Source: Gari tellinella
Taxonomy: Eukaryota > Mollusca > Bivalvia > Cardiida > Psammobiidae
Length of the DNA: 64,000 nt
Assembly (NCBI GenBank): GCA_922989275.2
Contig: OV277870.1
Coordinates: forward strand, 44,140,356-44,204,355
Direction of reading: 5' to 3'
Below, in pieces: positions 1-10,179 of this stretch. The position numbers and the translations under genes are program-made. Every line of letters starts with the position of its first letter. Position 1 is the first letter of the stretch. The notes below the pieces were generated by a model. That model worked only from the letters and a program-made list of their open reading frames with translations. It had not been told where the DNA came from and did no database searches.

Positions 1-218
1 TAAACGCGTTTACGCTAAAACTATTATTTGCAGTGCAAACAGTTTGGAACCAGATCAGACGCCGGGTAACCCGGCGTCTGATCAGGCTCCAAACTGTTTG
101 CCACCAAGATAAACATGAAATATCAGAATTGTCCAAAAGTTGCAATTTTCTACGTTTTAGTGTTTTGCGTTTGCGTACGTTTGCGTTTAAACGGGAAAGA
201 ATAACAGAGTCTCCATTG
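1..218 (-). mobile_element. A-type palindromic MITE, cut by window start
   Basis: The window opens inside a copy: the TAAACGCGTTTACGC subterminal block, then the core palindrome (35-101), then the GTTTAAACGGGAAAGAATAAC block and a degraded end (CTCCATTG) followed by TA at 219-220. Arms of the core are complementary apart from the fixed mismatch seen in most A copies. No transposase is encoded, so the copy is non-autonomous. Confidence 0.85.
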
Positions 219-552
219 TATATATACATAAGACCAGCGACTGCTTGAATCAATTTAGAGATAAAGCAAAGACTTTATAACGGATGTTTCTGTTTGACTA
301 TGAATTTCGCTGACATCTGTCTATATTCCCGCTGTTTAAGGGGTAAAACGTGGTAAGTAAAACGCGTTTGTATTACGAGTACATGTACTGATTCAATCGA
401 AGTTATTGTAGAGTCAGACTCATTCAATGCCTTACCCCTAGTTCAATAGATTTTTACAAACATTTTGGATCCCCAATGACGTCTTATCCACTTCAGCAAC
501 ATACATGTAGTTATCTGCGAAAACTCTCTAAACAGGTATGTAGGTATACATA

Positions 553-798
553 CAGTGGAGAATGTGTTATTCTTTCCCAATAAACGCGTTTACGCTAAAA
601 CTATTATTTGCAGTGCAAACAGTTTGAAGCCAGATCAGACGCCGGGTAACCCGGCGTCTGATCAGGCTTCAAACTGTTTGCCACCAAGATAAACATGAAT
701 TATCAGAATTGTCCAAAAGTTGTACTTTTCTACGTTTTAGTGCTTTGCGTTTGCGTACGTTTGCGTTTAAACGGGAAAGAATAACAGATTCTCCACTG
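553..798 (-). mobile_element. A-type palindromic MITE, full length (246 bp)
   Basis: Begins CAGTGGAGAATGTG and ends CAGATTCTCCACTG, with TA on both sides (551-552, 799-800), as expected of Tc1/mariner-type target sites. The core palindrome (about 625-691) has the GCCGGGTAACCCGGC centre. A direct repeat of about 35 bp, TGCGAAA(A)CTCTCTAAACAGG and onward, abuts both ends (516-551 and 803-837). Non-autonomous. Superfamily assignment rests only on the TA duplication and the CAGT start. Confidence 0.92.
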
Positions 799-838
799 TA
801 TATGCGAAACTCTCTAAACAGGTATGAGGGTATACATT

Positions 839-1960
839 CTTTTGGGAAAATAAAATTATAATGAATGTACAGCAAAACTGATGTAAACGATCGACACACA
901 AAACATATAAGAAAGCAGAGGTGAAGGTCAGTCAGACACAAACTGTTTGCAAAGAACGTTTGATCATCATCTAAACTGTTTCAAATCGTCATGACGAATT
1001 CGTTGAAGTAGGAGGATATTGGACTGCAATAAGTCCATGCTTACACACACCTGGCGTTGCAGCCGTAACCCCGGCAACCTGGTCTAATTGGGTTGCTCTC
1101 GAGGTGACCAATTATCAATTGCACCTAAGTGGTATTAAATGTTTAATGAATGTATTGTGTATATCGCCTAAAGGAAACGTTCAGAGATAATATGGAACTA
1201 ATATCAATAAACTAAACGGCCATAAAATGTTCACTCTTTATTAATAGCGCCCACCAAATATGAAATCAGTAAACAATACACTGTAGAAGCGAAAAACCTT
1301 TTCCCTATTAAGCGATGTTTATACTATGTTAATTACACTCCTTGCAAAAATATGTTTGAGCATGATAATACACCGGCTAATAATTTATAAAAAATCAAAA
1401 AGTCTTTTGTTCTATTTCCGATTAGTTTTATTTTATTTCGATAAAATTACCGACACTAAGCAGTGATGAAACATTGGAAAAGGGCAGTGACATTTTCGAT
1501 ACCTCTTTACATGCTGGGTAATTATTTCGTCTGCAAGTATTGTCGTCGCTAGCATGCAAAGAGTTAATGCTCTACTTTATACGAAATGAAAGTTACCAAA
1601 TATGGGCATTATAATCTGAATTCAATGTCATGCATCTTCAACTTGAGTCTCACATTCGATTGTGTTACATGTATGCAACGCTATGTCTTGTTTTCATGCA
1701 ACTACAGATTTACAGAATCTGGGAGCCAAACTAAAGGGTAAATTATTATATTTGAGACAACAACTGAACAACATAACTATGACAGAGGCTACATGTAAGA
1801 GTCAAACCAAACGGTAAAAATGTTGTTCTTGAGACTAATGCCTGACAAAGTGATTATGACAAGAGTATGAATGCCAAACTAAAGAGTTAGATATTATTAT
1901 TGACTCTCGGGTCTGAGTATATGATACTGGTACAAATGTAGAAGCTTCGAACCAGATCTA
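839..1960. other. Unassigned AT-rich stretch
   Basis: No coding region or recognisable repeat. A slightly GC-richer patch at 1039-1115 (around ACACACCTGGCGTTGCAGCC) is unexplained. Confidence 0.4.
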
Positions 1961-1967
1961 ATTTTTA

Positions 1968-2188
1968 CAGTGACGAAAACATTATGAACGCAAAACGAAA
2001 CGGAAACGCATGACAATAAATATAAAAAATGACAACTTTTCGACAATTCTGTCTATTCATTTTAATCCGAATGACAAACCACTGTAGTCTGATTAGACGC
2101 TGGGTTACACAGCATCCGATCAGGCTTCGAACGGTTTGCAAAGGAAATAACGTTTCTCATTGGAAAGAATAACGTCTTCTATACAGAA
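1968..2188 (+). mobile_element. Degenerate A-type element
   Basis: Recognised from GCAAAACGAAACGG, GACAACTTTTCGACAATTCTG and a decayed core (CTGATTAGACGCTGGGTTAC) followed by GGAAAGAATAACGTC. Both ends are eroded. It is an old copy. Confidence 0.6.
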
Positions 2189-2273
2189 CAAACTATTGTT
2201 AAGTCTCAAGCGTACAAATGTGTCAGTTATTTTAAGGCCTGACAGTGTTAATAAAATACCAACATATCTAATA

Positions 2274-2642
2274 CAGTGAAACCCCTCTAAACCGGACATG
2301 TGTGGGGATAGCAAAAATGTCCGGTTTAAAGGGGTTTCCGGTTTAGAGGGGTTTTAACTTGTTTCTAGTATGGACGACAGCTGAACACTTAAAGCAGGTC
2401 GAAAGTAAAGCAGAATGCGCCTTAAGGCGCATTCTGCTTTACTTTCAATCTGCTTTAAGCTATCATCTGGTAGAGTGTACAAACCATTTTCTTCAGTGAA
2501 AGAAAAAAATCAAAGACGTGATAAGGCGTGTTTCTGGTGTAATAGGTAAAAATAAAAAAGGATTGGAAACGGGAACAAATGTTGTGTCCGGTTTAGAGAG
2601 GATTCCGGTATTCAGAGGTTCCGGTTTAGAGGGGTTTCACTG
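2274..2642 (+). mobile_element. D-type composite MITE carrying a C-type unit
   Basis: The ends are CAGTGAAACCCCTCTAAACC and its complement GGTTTAGAGGGGTTTCACTG, flanked by TA (2272-2273, 2643-2644). Inside lies a recognisable C element lacking a clear TTAA-CCC end: TTTTAACTTGTTTCTAG, the C palindrome (about 2390-2460, GTAAAGCAGAATGCGCC in both arms) and TTTTCTTCAGTG. Several extra copies of CCGGTTTAGAGG flank the inner unit. The same arrangement recurs at 59911-60210, so it probably moved as one unit. Confidence 0.85.
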
Positions 2643-2744
2643 TAGTGATTCGCGGGTTAAATATATTAATACTATCACAGTGCGTACGAGTTGACTAATC
2701 TTCCAATAATGAAATCTCGACACGTGGATCTTTGTACGTTATTA

Positions 2745-2910
2745 TTATACAATAAACGCGCTTATGATAAAACAGAAATTCCCATTGCAAACAGTTTGGA
2801 GCCAGATCAGACACCGGGTCACCCGGCGTCTGGTCAGGCTCCAAACTGTTTGCCACTAAGATTAAAATAGATAGTCATTATATTCAGACACATGTCGTTT
2901 TCAACGTTTA
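2745..2910 (-). mobile_element. Partial A-type element
   Basis: AATAAACGCGCTTATG precedes a good core palindrome (2787-2853, GCCAGATCAGACACCGGG in one arm). The rest decays after CCACTAAGATTAAAAT, and neither terminal repeat survives. Confidence 0.7.
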
Positions 2911-3067
2911 ATTGAACTGCGTCTCTTCACTGTTTTCCATTTTGCAAAATAGTGTTCAAATCAATCTTTTATAATCCATGATGGACTGGATTAAATTGGG
3001 AACTGGACATTTTCATTTGAAGTTCCAGGGATGAATGAGTTAAAACTCGCAGTAAAACCAAAAGTTA

Positions 3068-3314
3068 CAGTGGAGAATGTGTTATTCTTTCCCAATAAAC
3101 GCGTTTACGCTAAAACTATTATTTGCAGTGCAAACAGTTTGGAGCCAGATCAGACGCCGGGTAACCCGGCGTCTGATCAGGCTCCAAACTGTTTGCCACC
3201 AAGATAAACATGAAATATCAGAATTGTCCAAAAGTTGTTCTTTTCTACGTGTTAGTGCTTTGCGTTTGCGTACGTTTGCGTTTAAAACGGGAAAGAATAA
3301 CAGATTCTCCACTG
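3068..3314 (-). mobile_element. A-type palindromic MITE, full length
   Basis: CAGTGGAGAATGTG to CAGATTCTCCACTG, 247 bp. TA precedes it (3066-3067) but TG follows. A 74-bp direct repeat abuts both ends exactly (2994-3067 and 3317-3390, about 95% identical by eye, containing TGGACAT and CAGGGATGAATGAG). That is much longer than the 2-bp duplication normal for this type of end. Confidence 0.93.
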
Positions 3315-3390
3315 TGAATTGGGAACTGGACATTATCATTTTAAGTTCCAGGGATGAATGAGTTAAAACTCGCAGTAAAACCAAAGGTTA

Positions 3391-4040
3391 GCGATAGGCT
3401 ATACATTTGTGCTTTTTGAAAAGTAGAATACATGTATATCTGGATGTGACTCCGATCATTTCAGATGAAAACAAATTTGCCAAGTGAAACACCTACAAAG
3501 TATATACATATATATAAAAACCTTAAGTTTTTTTTCTCCAAATTATAAAACCATGCATAAAAGACTTAACCCCCTTTCCCTGACGATCGATACGTTTTAA
3601 ACAAAATGATATCATTTAAATCCTGATCAGACACCGAGTAACTCAATTTCGTTTCAAGCGCGTCATTTATATAAAATAAGTTATAACTACATGAATGTTT
3701 ATTCTTAAATTTAATTTCAAAGCAAACTACATGTACACTCATGACCGTTCAATTTAACCGAGCTAGAATATAATTACTTTATTTCACATACTATGCCAAA
3801 CTTCCAACGTAACACCCCGGATATTCCCATTACTTCCAATGTTAAACAAGTCTTAAGTTAGTCTGGTCAATTCTGTAATGTGTGCATATCCTGAAGAGAT
3901 TTCTTCTGCAATTCATACACTGATCAATGGTCATACTCTTGGTAAACAAAAACAAAATTGGCCTTTGGTCCCAAAAATATGGAATTTTGTGATAACAAGT
4001 TTTCAGAAATCTCATTCCCAGGCATTTTCAATGGGGAATA
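3391..4040. other. AT-rich intergenic DNA
   Basis: No gene seen. A decayed palindrome core (ATCCTGATCAGACACCGAG, about 3620-3645) is the only repeat trace. Confidence 0.35.
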
Positions 4041-4087
4041 TTAACCCTCATCCGGACCTTGCAAAAACTTCCGTTTTGAGATTTTTG

Positions 4088-4106
4088 GGGTCCATTGGAC
4101 CCCACT
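4088..4106. repeat. GGGGTCC palindrome near K left end
   Basis: GGGGTCCATTGGACCCC is an inverted repeat of 7 bp arms with a short spacer. A mirror copy sits at 5352-5370 near the other end, suggesting a subterminal protein-binding site. Confidence 0.6.
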
Positions 4107-4807
4107 GTGCATTTTTGTTATTTTTCTAAGTCAAGATGGGCATTTGAAACATAACTGATGCCGCATTATAAATTGATGTATTTATGCTATATGGTAGTGA
4201 TAAAATCGAAACGTTGCTCTCACTGTTACCATGGTAACACAAAAACTAAGTTTTTTGCTCTAAAATCGAATTTTATCTAATAACTTGTGCAGAAAATGTA
4301 CAGATCGGGAAATGTGGACATATTTATGACTAGATATACCTTTTGTTACACTAATGGTGTATCTTGTACAGAACTATGTAAATATTTGGAAGAAAATGAC
4401 AAAAATATGCTTGGGGTCCAGTGGACCCCAAATAATATTTATGCATATTAACATGGGTTACTATACAACTTTTAACCACGACTGATTTAAAAACATTATT
4501 AGTGGAACATATGTAACCAAAACAGCTTCTCAGCTGAACAATATCGTCAATTTCCTGCGATCATCATCTATTACATTATTTATTTTTCATTCATGAATGA
4601 AATAACAAGAAATTGTATCAAACATTAGGTTAAGCCACTGCTGAACAAGCGTTTGCCATACATCCTAAACGGAGCATGTTTGTCTAATGTATGCCTTTCT
4701 TCCCCTGTAGCTATATAGTTGAATCTGATATACTGAAAAATGGCAATAAATCATTGAAATAGACGTCTTAAATACCGACCGACCAGATTTCGTTGGCCAA
4801 CGATCAA

Positions 4808-4838
4808 AAGGGTCAAGGTCAAAGGTCAAGGTCGCCAA
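4808..4838 (+). repeat. AGGTCA-like direct repeat array
   Basis: Four tandem hexamers of the form (A/G)GGTCA(A) are seen in GGGTCAAGGTCAAAGGTCAA. They match the nuclear-receptor half-site consensus, but short arrays of this kind are also common as simple repeats. Confidence 0.4.
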
Positions 4839-5389
4839 TCTTGGCCAATGACTGCTATTGAAACTTCCAGAAAGGACCAGAACCAAAAATAATACAGTGC
4901 ATTTATTTGAATCTTGAAATCATTTCGATAATTTGAGGTCGGATAGAATTGTATTCGTTCCATACAGTGTGAATCCCTTGAATCGCGGTTTGCGCTCCGG
5001 GGTTATAATATCCAAGGGAAGTAACTCAACCACAAGATCATGAAATATATATTTTGATATGTACAATTGAGGAACAGTATTGTCGGGGCTATCTAGTATT
5101 CAATAAATGCCATTAGTGTAGTTGTAAACAACAAGGAACGGTTTTGAAATGGTCTGAAATACATTTTACTTACCTTTAGAATTCTGGGGTCCGGCTGGAC
5201 CCCAGAAGTGTTTTGAAAAAATAATCTATGCGAATTGACTTATTTAGTAAGTATTTCACAGAAGTGTCAAAAACAGCCATAGGAACAATGTCTAAAAACG
5301 TCATAAGCGTCATTAGGCAGATTACTTTTTTCTAGCAAAAATAAAGCCGCTGGGGTCCAATGGACCCCAAAGGTCCGGATGAGGGTTAA

Positions 5390-6311
5390 CCAGAAAATAG
5401 CGATACGTTTGAATAGATGGCTATTATTCGTCAGAAGTGTCAATGAAAATTCGTTGCCAGTATTTACAACTTTGAGGACAGTACATCAATTTAAAAACAC
5501 AAATAAAAACATTTAATAATTTTGTGTCAATTTTTCCATCGATTTAAAACACCCGCTCTTATATGAAAATAGAATGGAACTCGGAGGTGTTGCGTTGGCA
5601 GTTTGGCTTAGTATACATCAGGAGCGTTTATTTAACACGTTCAACCCTAGTGACGTTGATACTCGTCATTAACAAACAGTGCACATCTTAATAGTACACT
5701 TGTCCCGTGCAAATAGCGCAGATCATGATCAGAGGGCTCCCGCAGGAATCCCCTGACCAGGGTACATGTATGCACGGTTTGTCATTTTATAATATATTGA
5801 TAAAATCAACTATAATTATATAACGTGGACTAGATTTAATCAGAAATTGAAATTGTCCATTAAAACTGCCAGAGATGGACGAGTTACAAACGGGTTCATT
5901 AACCTTTTAACATTTTAGTTATTGTTTTGTTTTAAACCAAAGTCGTATTAAGCGCGATTGAATTAGATTTTAAATGGCTTTGAACGATGCCAATCATGTC
6001 AGATCAAAGTAAAAACTACATATATTTGACTTTTACATCGATGTTAAATTTGCAAAAATGTTAATCAGAAATTACAAAATATTCTCCTAGAATTTTTCAT
6101 ATCATTAAACTTTATTATGTAGACTGGCTTATAACTACATGTGACTAATACCCAACGGTATTCTTCAAACATATTGATAGAAACAGAATTTTTATTAATT
6201 AACATTTTCCATATCTAGCAGAAATATCGTCTAACTTAATGTTTCGTTAATAAGACATAATAATAATAAATTCTGTTTGTATTTTCAACCCTTTGCAGTA
6301 TAAAAATAAGT
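5390..6311. other. AT-rich intergenic DNA
   Basis: No gene, hairpin or recognised element was found in this stretch. Confidence 0.4.
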
Positions 6312-6556
6312 TTAACTCTCTCACTGCTCTTGATGCTAAAAGGCGATTTTGCAAACAGTTTGGATCCTTATCAGACGCCGCGTAATGCGGCGTCTGATTA
6401 GGATCCAAACTGTTTGGCCCTCGTATCGATATGTTTTAGGCCATACTACATTGAATCTTACTTTGAAACGATCTTGCAAACAACATAATTGAAGCAGACG
6501 ACAATGAAACGGTGAAGGGGTAAAATATCACCATTAATTTGCGTCGAAAGAGTTAA
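6312..6556 (+). mobile_element. B-type TTAA palindromic MITE
   Basis: TTAA at 6312-6315 and 6553-6556, left end CTCTCTCACTGC, right end GAAAGAG. The core palindrome (6351-6416) has the GCCGCGTAATGCGGC centre. The right half holds the GCAGACGACAAT motif and GGTGAAGGGG typical of one B subfamily. No coding capacity. Confidence 0.85.
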
Positions 6557-6659
6557 GCACATTAACATATTTATCATAACGATGCTTTGTCATGCTTCTA
6601 TCATGTTTTAATAAAGAATCATAGGAAACATGTCCTAACAGGCGTTGGCTATAATATTA

Positions 6660-6722
6660 TCCAGACTGAAAGTAAAGCAGAACGCTCCTATTGGAGAGTT
6701 GCTTACTTTCAGTCTGCTTTTA
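6660..6722. repeat. C/I-type palindrome remnant
   Basis: CTGAAAGTAAAGCAGAACGC followed by a decayed complementary arm ending CTTTCAGTCTGC, without recognisable element ends. Confidence 0.5.
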
Positions 6723-6924
6723 TTTAGTGACAACGTCTCTTTGATAATGAAAACAAGGAAAAGGTTAAGGAAAGAAAAATATATACGTACATCAATACAG
6801 TAAAACTTTTTTATAACGAACACTGAATAAGATAATTAGTTTTTGATTAAGTCAGATTGTTGCTTAAAGCAATGTGAAAGTAAACGAGGTAAAATCTGCC
6901 ATGTTGCCAATGTTACAGAAGTAG

Positions 6925-7022
6925 TAACCCGGCGTCTGATCAGGCTCCAAACTGTTTGCATTGCAAATAATAGTTTTAGCGTAAACGCGTTTATTTGGGA
7001 AAGAATAACACATTCTCCACTG
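6925..7022 (+). mobile_element. Right half of an A-type element
   Basis: Starts at the centre of the core palindrome (TAACCCGGCGTCTGATCAGG) and runs to a well-preserved end ATTCTCCACTG followed by TA. The break at the palindrome centre suggests deletion or abortive repair through the hairpin. Confidence 0.8.
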
Positions 7023-7330
7023 TAAGATATTGCGCAAATGTGTGCTTGATCAGGATATAATTTGATTGATATCCATCTTCAGATTCAAACTATACAAAAA
7101 TGAATTTAACGAGGTATGCAGATGACGCAAACGATGTTACTACAGGATAAGGATGGTGATATAAGTAATATAATATTGCGTCAGTAAAATAAACAAGTTA
7201 TTAACATGATAAATATGTTATAAACATTTGCTCAATGCCACATAGAAATAATTCAGTGTTTTCGCTCAATCCTGTAAAACAAATGAGTAATATATGACCG
7301 TGGCATGTTTGTTATTTCAGTAAGTTACAT

Positions 7331-7578
7331 GTAACCCTATTGTGATCAAATTTATCGTGAGGTTTTTACCACACTTGGACGGCATATTGTCGTCTGCTTC
7401 AATATTTGTGTCTGCAATATCGTTTCAGAGTTAGATTTAAGGCAATATAAAAGACGTAATTTAAAAACAAGTGGAAAACAGTTATGATCCTGATCAGATG
7501 CTGCGTTACGCGGCGTCTCATCAGGGTCAAAACTGTTTTCAAATGCGCTTTTGACGTCATTGAGATTGAGAATGTTAA
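7331..7578 (-). mobile_element. B-type element
   Basis: GTAACCCTATTGTGATC at the left, GAGAATGTTAA at the right. It contains ATTGTCGTCTGCTTCAATAT and a core with centre GCTGCGTTACGCGGC (about 7470-7540). Confidence 0.7.
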
Positions 7579-7635
7579 ATATTGATGCAATATTTAGCGG
7601 TGTAATCCAATACATGTATCTACAAAGCTCAATAA

Positions 7636-8095
7636 TTAACTCATTTGTACCTGGTGAATTCTTCACTGCTTACAGTGGAGAAAACGTTATTCTTTCCCGT
7701 TTAAACGCAAACGTACGCAAACGCAAAACACTAAAACGTAGAAAATTACAACTTTTTGACATTTCTCACTATTTATTTTAATCTGAGTGGCAAACAGTTT
7801 GGAGCCTGATCAGATGCCGGGTTACCCGGCGTCTGATCTGGCTCCAAATTGTTTGCAATGGAAAAAATAGTTTTAGCATAAACGCGTTTATTGGGAAAGA
7901 ATAACGTTTTCTCCACTGTATTATATTGGATTAATACATTTTTTATTTAACGGATGCCTGGCCTAAATTTTCTTTTTTGTTTTGTTTTATATTGAAATTC
8001 CTATCAGTCAACAGCTTAGATGCAGATGCGGCGTCTGATCAGAGTCTACACTGTTCGTCTATATCCCATACATGTGATCGTGGCTCAAATGGTTT
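7636..8095 (+). mobile_element. F-type element interrupted by an A-type copy
   Basis: TTAACTCATTTGTACC (7636 on) is the F left end and GGCTCAAATGGTTTA the decayed right end. The F sequence resumes after the A copy with TTATATTGGATTAATAC. The F core is partly eroded (GCGGCGTCTGATCAGAGTCT). This is a clear nested insertion of A into F. Confidence 0.7.
7673..7918 (+). mobile_element. A-type MITE, 246 bp, nested in F
   Basis: CAGTGGAGAAAACG to CGTTTTCTCCACTG with TA on both sides. Both ends carry the AAAACG variant, unlike most A copies, whose two ends differ. Confidence 0.92.
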
Positions 8096-8159
8096 ATAGC
8101 CTATAATCCATAAAAAATGCCATTAACAAACAATATAGACCCTTATAAGACGTCGTTAT

Positions 8160-8310
8160 TTGCTATTTTATTTGAAATGATTTACTATGTACATGTATAT
8201 TAGAAAAAATATTTTCGGTTTGTTTTATATTGAAATTCCTATCAGCAAACTGTGTATGTGGAGTCTGATCAGAGTCTACACTGTTTGCCTATGTCCCTTT
8301 TATAAGACGC
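8160..8310 (+). mobile_element. F-type fragment
   Basis: GTTTTATATTGAAATTCC, then ATCAGCAAACTGTG, then GATCAGAGTCTACACTG. Part of the left palindrome arm is deleted. Ends not found. Confidence 0.6.
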
Positions 8311-8857
8311 TTGAAACGAATGACTTAAATAGGAAGGGGTAACGTTTCTACTTAATCACAAATTATATCTTGCTATAGGTATATAGATCATAAAAGAAAA
8401 CAGTGCAAACCATTGTGCAGTGCAGCTTTTTCAGGGGTTGTCAGATCTGGATCTTTAGTGTTTTAGGGGAATTTGTAGTATACATGCGCAGTAATACACT
8501 ATAAGCAAGAGAATCTTTAAATAAAAGTGCACAATTGCATCGAACATTTGATCAATTTGTAATACCATCTGAATGATCAACTGTGATTTGATTTTAAAAT
8601 ATTGACAAAAGCGTCTAGGCATGTCATATCTAATAATAATACAAGAAAATAGAGGACAGATTTATTTAAACAATTTTGTGTTGAGGAACATATCAATGAC
8701 GTAGCTTAAAGAGGAGGCATAGAGACGAGGCATCGAATGTCTGGTACCAAGGTTATCAAGCGTCTGAGTTGAGTCTAATATTATTATGAAGCATTTTGAT
8801 TGATCCGATTTGAGCCTAGGGTCAAATCTGACCATTCAAATGCTTGAGAACTACTTC
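8311..8857. other. Intergenic DNA
   Basis: AT-rich. Nothing recognisable. Confidence 0.35.
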
Positions 8858-8869
8858 AGACCCAACCAA

Positions 8870-9293
8870 CTCTCTCGACCCGCCGAGACGTGCACGTCGT
8901 GGGAGAGGCACGGGGATCCAGTCCATGGCTAAGCGTGGCAGGCTTAGCCAATGGCTGGATCCTTGACCAACATCGGCGGGTGTGGCCCTAAGAAGCGCCA
9001 TTTTGGAAGACAGAAACCTCAAGGAGTCGACTTTGTGATTGTTTCCTCTTCACCACTGGATCCATCAACAACACATAGGAATTCTACAGATGAATGCCAG
9101 CCACCAACCAAATTTATCTTTGAAGTTCCATCATCTGATGTCAAAAACAGCCACTTCGGGAACCCAACTTTAGGCCTCTCCGCCGGCTGAGGAGACGTCC
9201 AGGCGATAATAGTGACATCTGCGGACTACTACGTGGGATGAGGCAGAACTTAGAGCACTCGTGGGACGCTAAAACTTAGCAGCAACAACAACA
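8870..9293 (+). mobile_element. Retroposed SINE-like or short LINE-derived unit with (CAA)n tail
   Basis: A 424-bp GC-richer unit is bounded by a perfect 12-bp direct repeat, AGACCCAACCAA, at 8858-8869 and 9294-9305. The 3' end is CAGCAACAACAACAA. A tail plus target duplication is the signature of target-primed reverse transcription. The 5' half holds a strong hairpin (8914-8962, GGATCCA ... TGGATCC arms enclosing a CTTAGCC-type inner stem). An open frame at 8951-9190 is possible, but no protein family is recognised. There is no clear RNA polymerase III A or B box, so it may instead be a 5'-truncated LINE or a parasite of one. Confidence 0.7.
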
Positions 9294-9305
9294 AGACCCA
9301 ACCAA

Positions 9306-9928
9306 AAGGTTTTATAACATTTGGACCAGAGTGCTGCTAGAAGCTAGGAACATGCCAAAATAATGCATGAACCTTCTATTCGATTAGGATTTTAAATATA
9401 TAAGTAGTTCGTTACGCACGTGCGTCAAAATACAGGAAACATTGCACAGTAAAGCGGTTACATAACCACTGTCGAGTGTTTGCTTAAATTGGCCGATATA
9501 GGAAAATGCCTTTTAAAACAACAATTCTAAGATGACACGCGACTTGATCACTATAACAATAAAACAAGCTCATCGTGGTATACCTGAGTCGTTTTACAAC
9601 GCTCTTCCCTATCCCGCTCCTCCCGCGGTTAAATGACGTGACGTGTTACGTACAGACCATATACTTTTAACCAGTCATGTTACTGTAATTTCCCCATTTT
9701 TCGGTCTTGTTTCATGTTATGTTTGTTCTATGCCAGATGGTGGGTCGGTAAATGTGGTTTGTGTGTGCAAATTCTCTGATGTACGTAAATTTATATTGGC
9801 CGTTAGATTCTTGTAAAAGCCGCGGGGAAAGTTATTCGGTCGAAAAACTGCATCCGCTGAGGAAATAAGTATGGAACATTTGATTTCCTTTCTAATTAAT
9901 TTCTTTAAATCTGGTCATGTTAGAATCG
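9306..9928. other. Intergenic DNA
   Basis: No gene or repeat recognised. Confidence 0.35.
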
Positions 9929-10095
9929 AAATAATCTATGTTCTACCGTTGTGAAACGGTATTTTACAACGGCTGGTCGTTGTGATGCGCAGGAATTGGC
10001 CACGAAGGCCGAAGGCCTGAGTGGTCAATTCCTGCGCATCACAACTCCCAACCGTTGTAAAATACCGTTTCACAACGGTAGAGCATAGATTATTT
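9929..10095. repeat. Long single-copy hairpin (167 bp)
   Basis: The arms AAATAATCTATGTTCTACCG and CGGTAGAGCATAGATTATTT are complementary almost throughout, including CAGGAATTG/CAATTCCTG. A short loop region contains GGCCACGAAGGCCGAAGGCC. Arm sequence is unlike any other repeat in the window. It is followed by CTTAAAT, as is the hairpin at 17447. Confidence 0.8.
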
Positions 10096-10179
10096 CTTAA
10101 ATAAATCTATGTATACAAAAGTGATCTGAAGATATTGATACAGCAAACCATGTCATTTGGGAAAAAACACGACAGAGCA

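Larger units (their letters stand above)
4041..5389. mobile_element. K-type TTAA element, 1.35 kb, non-autonomous
   Basis: TTAA at 4041-4044 and 5386-5389 encloses inverted ends CCCTCATCCGGACCTT and AAGGTCCGGATGAGGG. TTAA duplication with CCC-starting ends is the pattern of piggyBac-type elements. Four copies of the palindrome GGGGTCCNNNGGACCCC or a close variant lie inside: about 4088-4106, 4414-4432, 5189-5207 and 5352-5370. No transposase-like frame is visible. The interior has an AGGTCA-like direct array (4808-4838). It could be a deletion derivative of a larger piggyBac relative. Confidence 0.8.

Noticed and set aside
3077..3384. Recurring frames reading like QTVWSQIRRRVTRRLIRLQT on many A copies
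   Set aside because: They are translations of the core palindrome and its flanks. The same peptide appears wherever an A copy lies, on either strand, and many lack an ATG.
9187..9215. CTGAGGAG resembling a hammerhead ribozyme core
   Set aside because: No matching stem II and GAAA core follows at the needed spacing.
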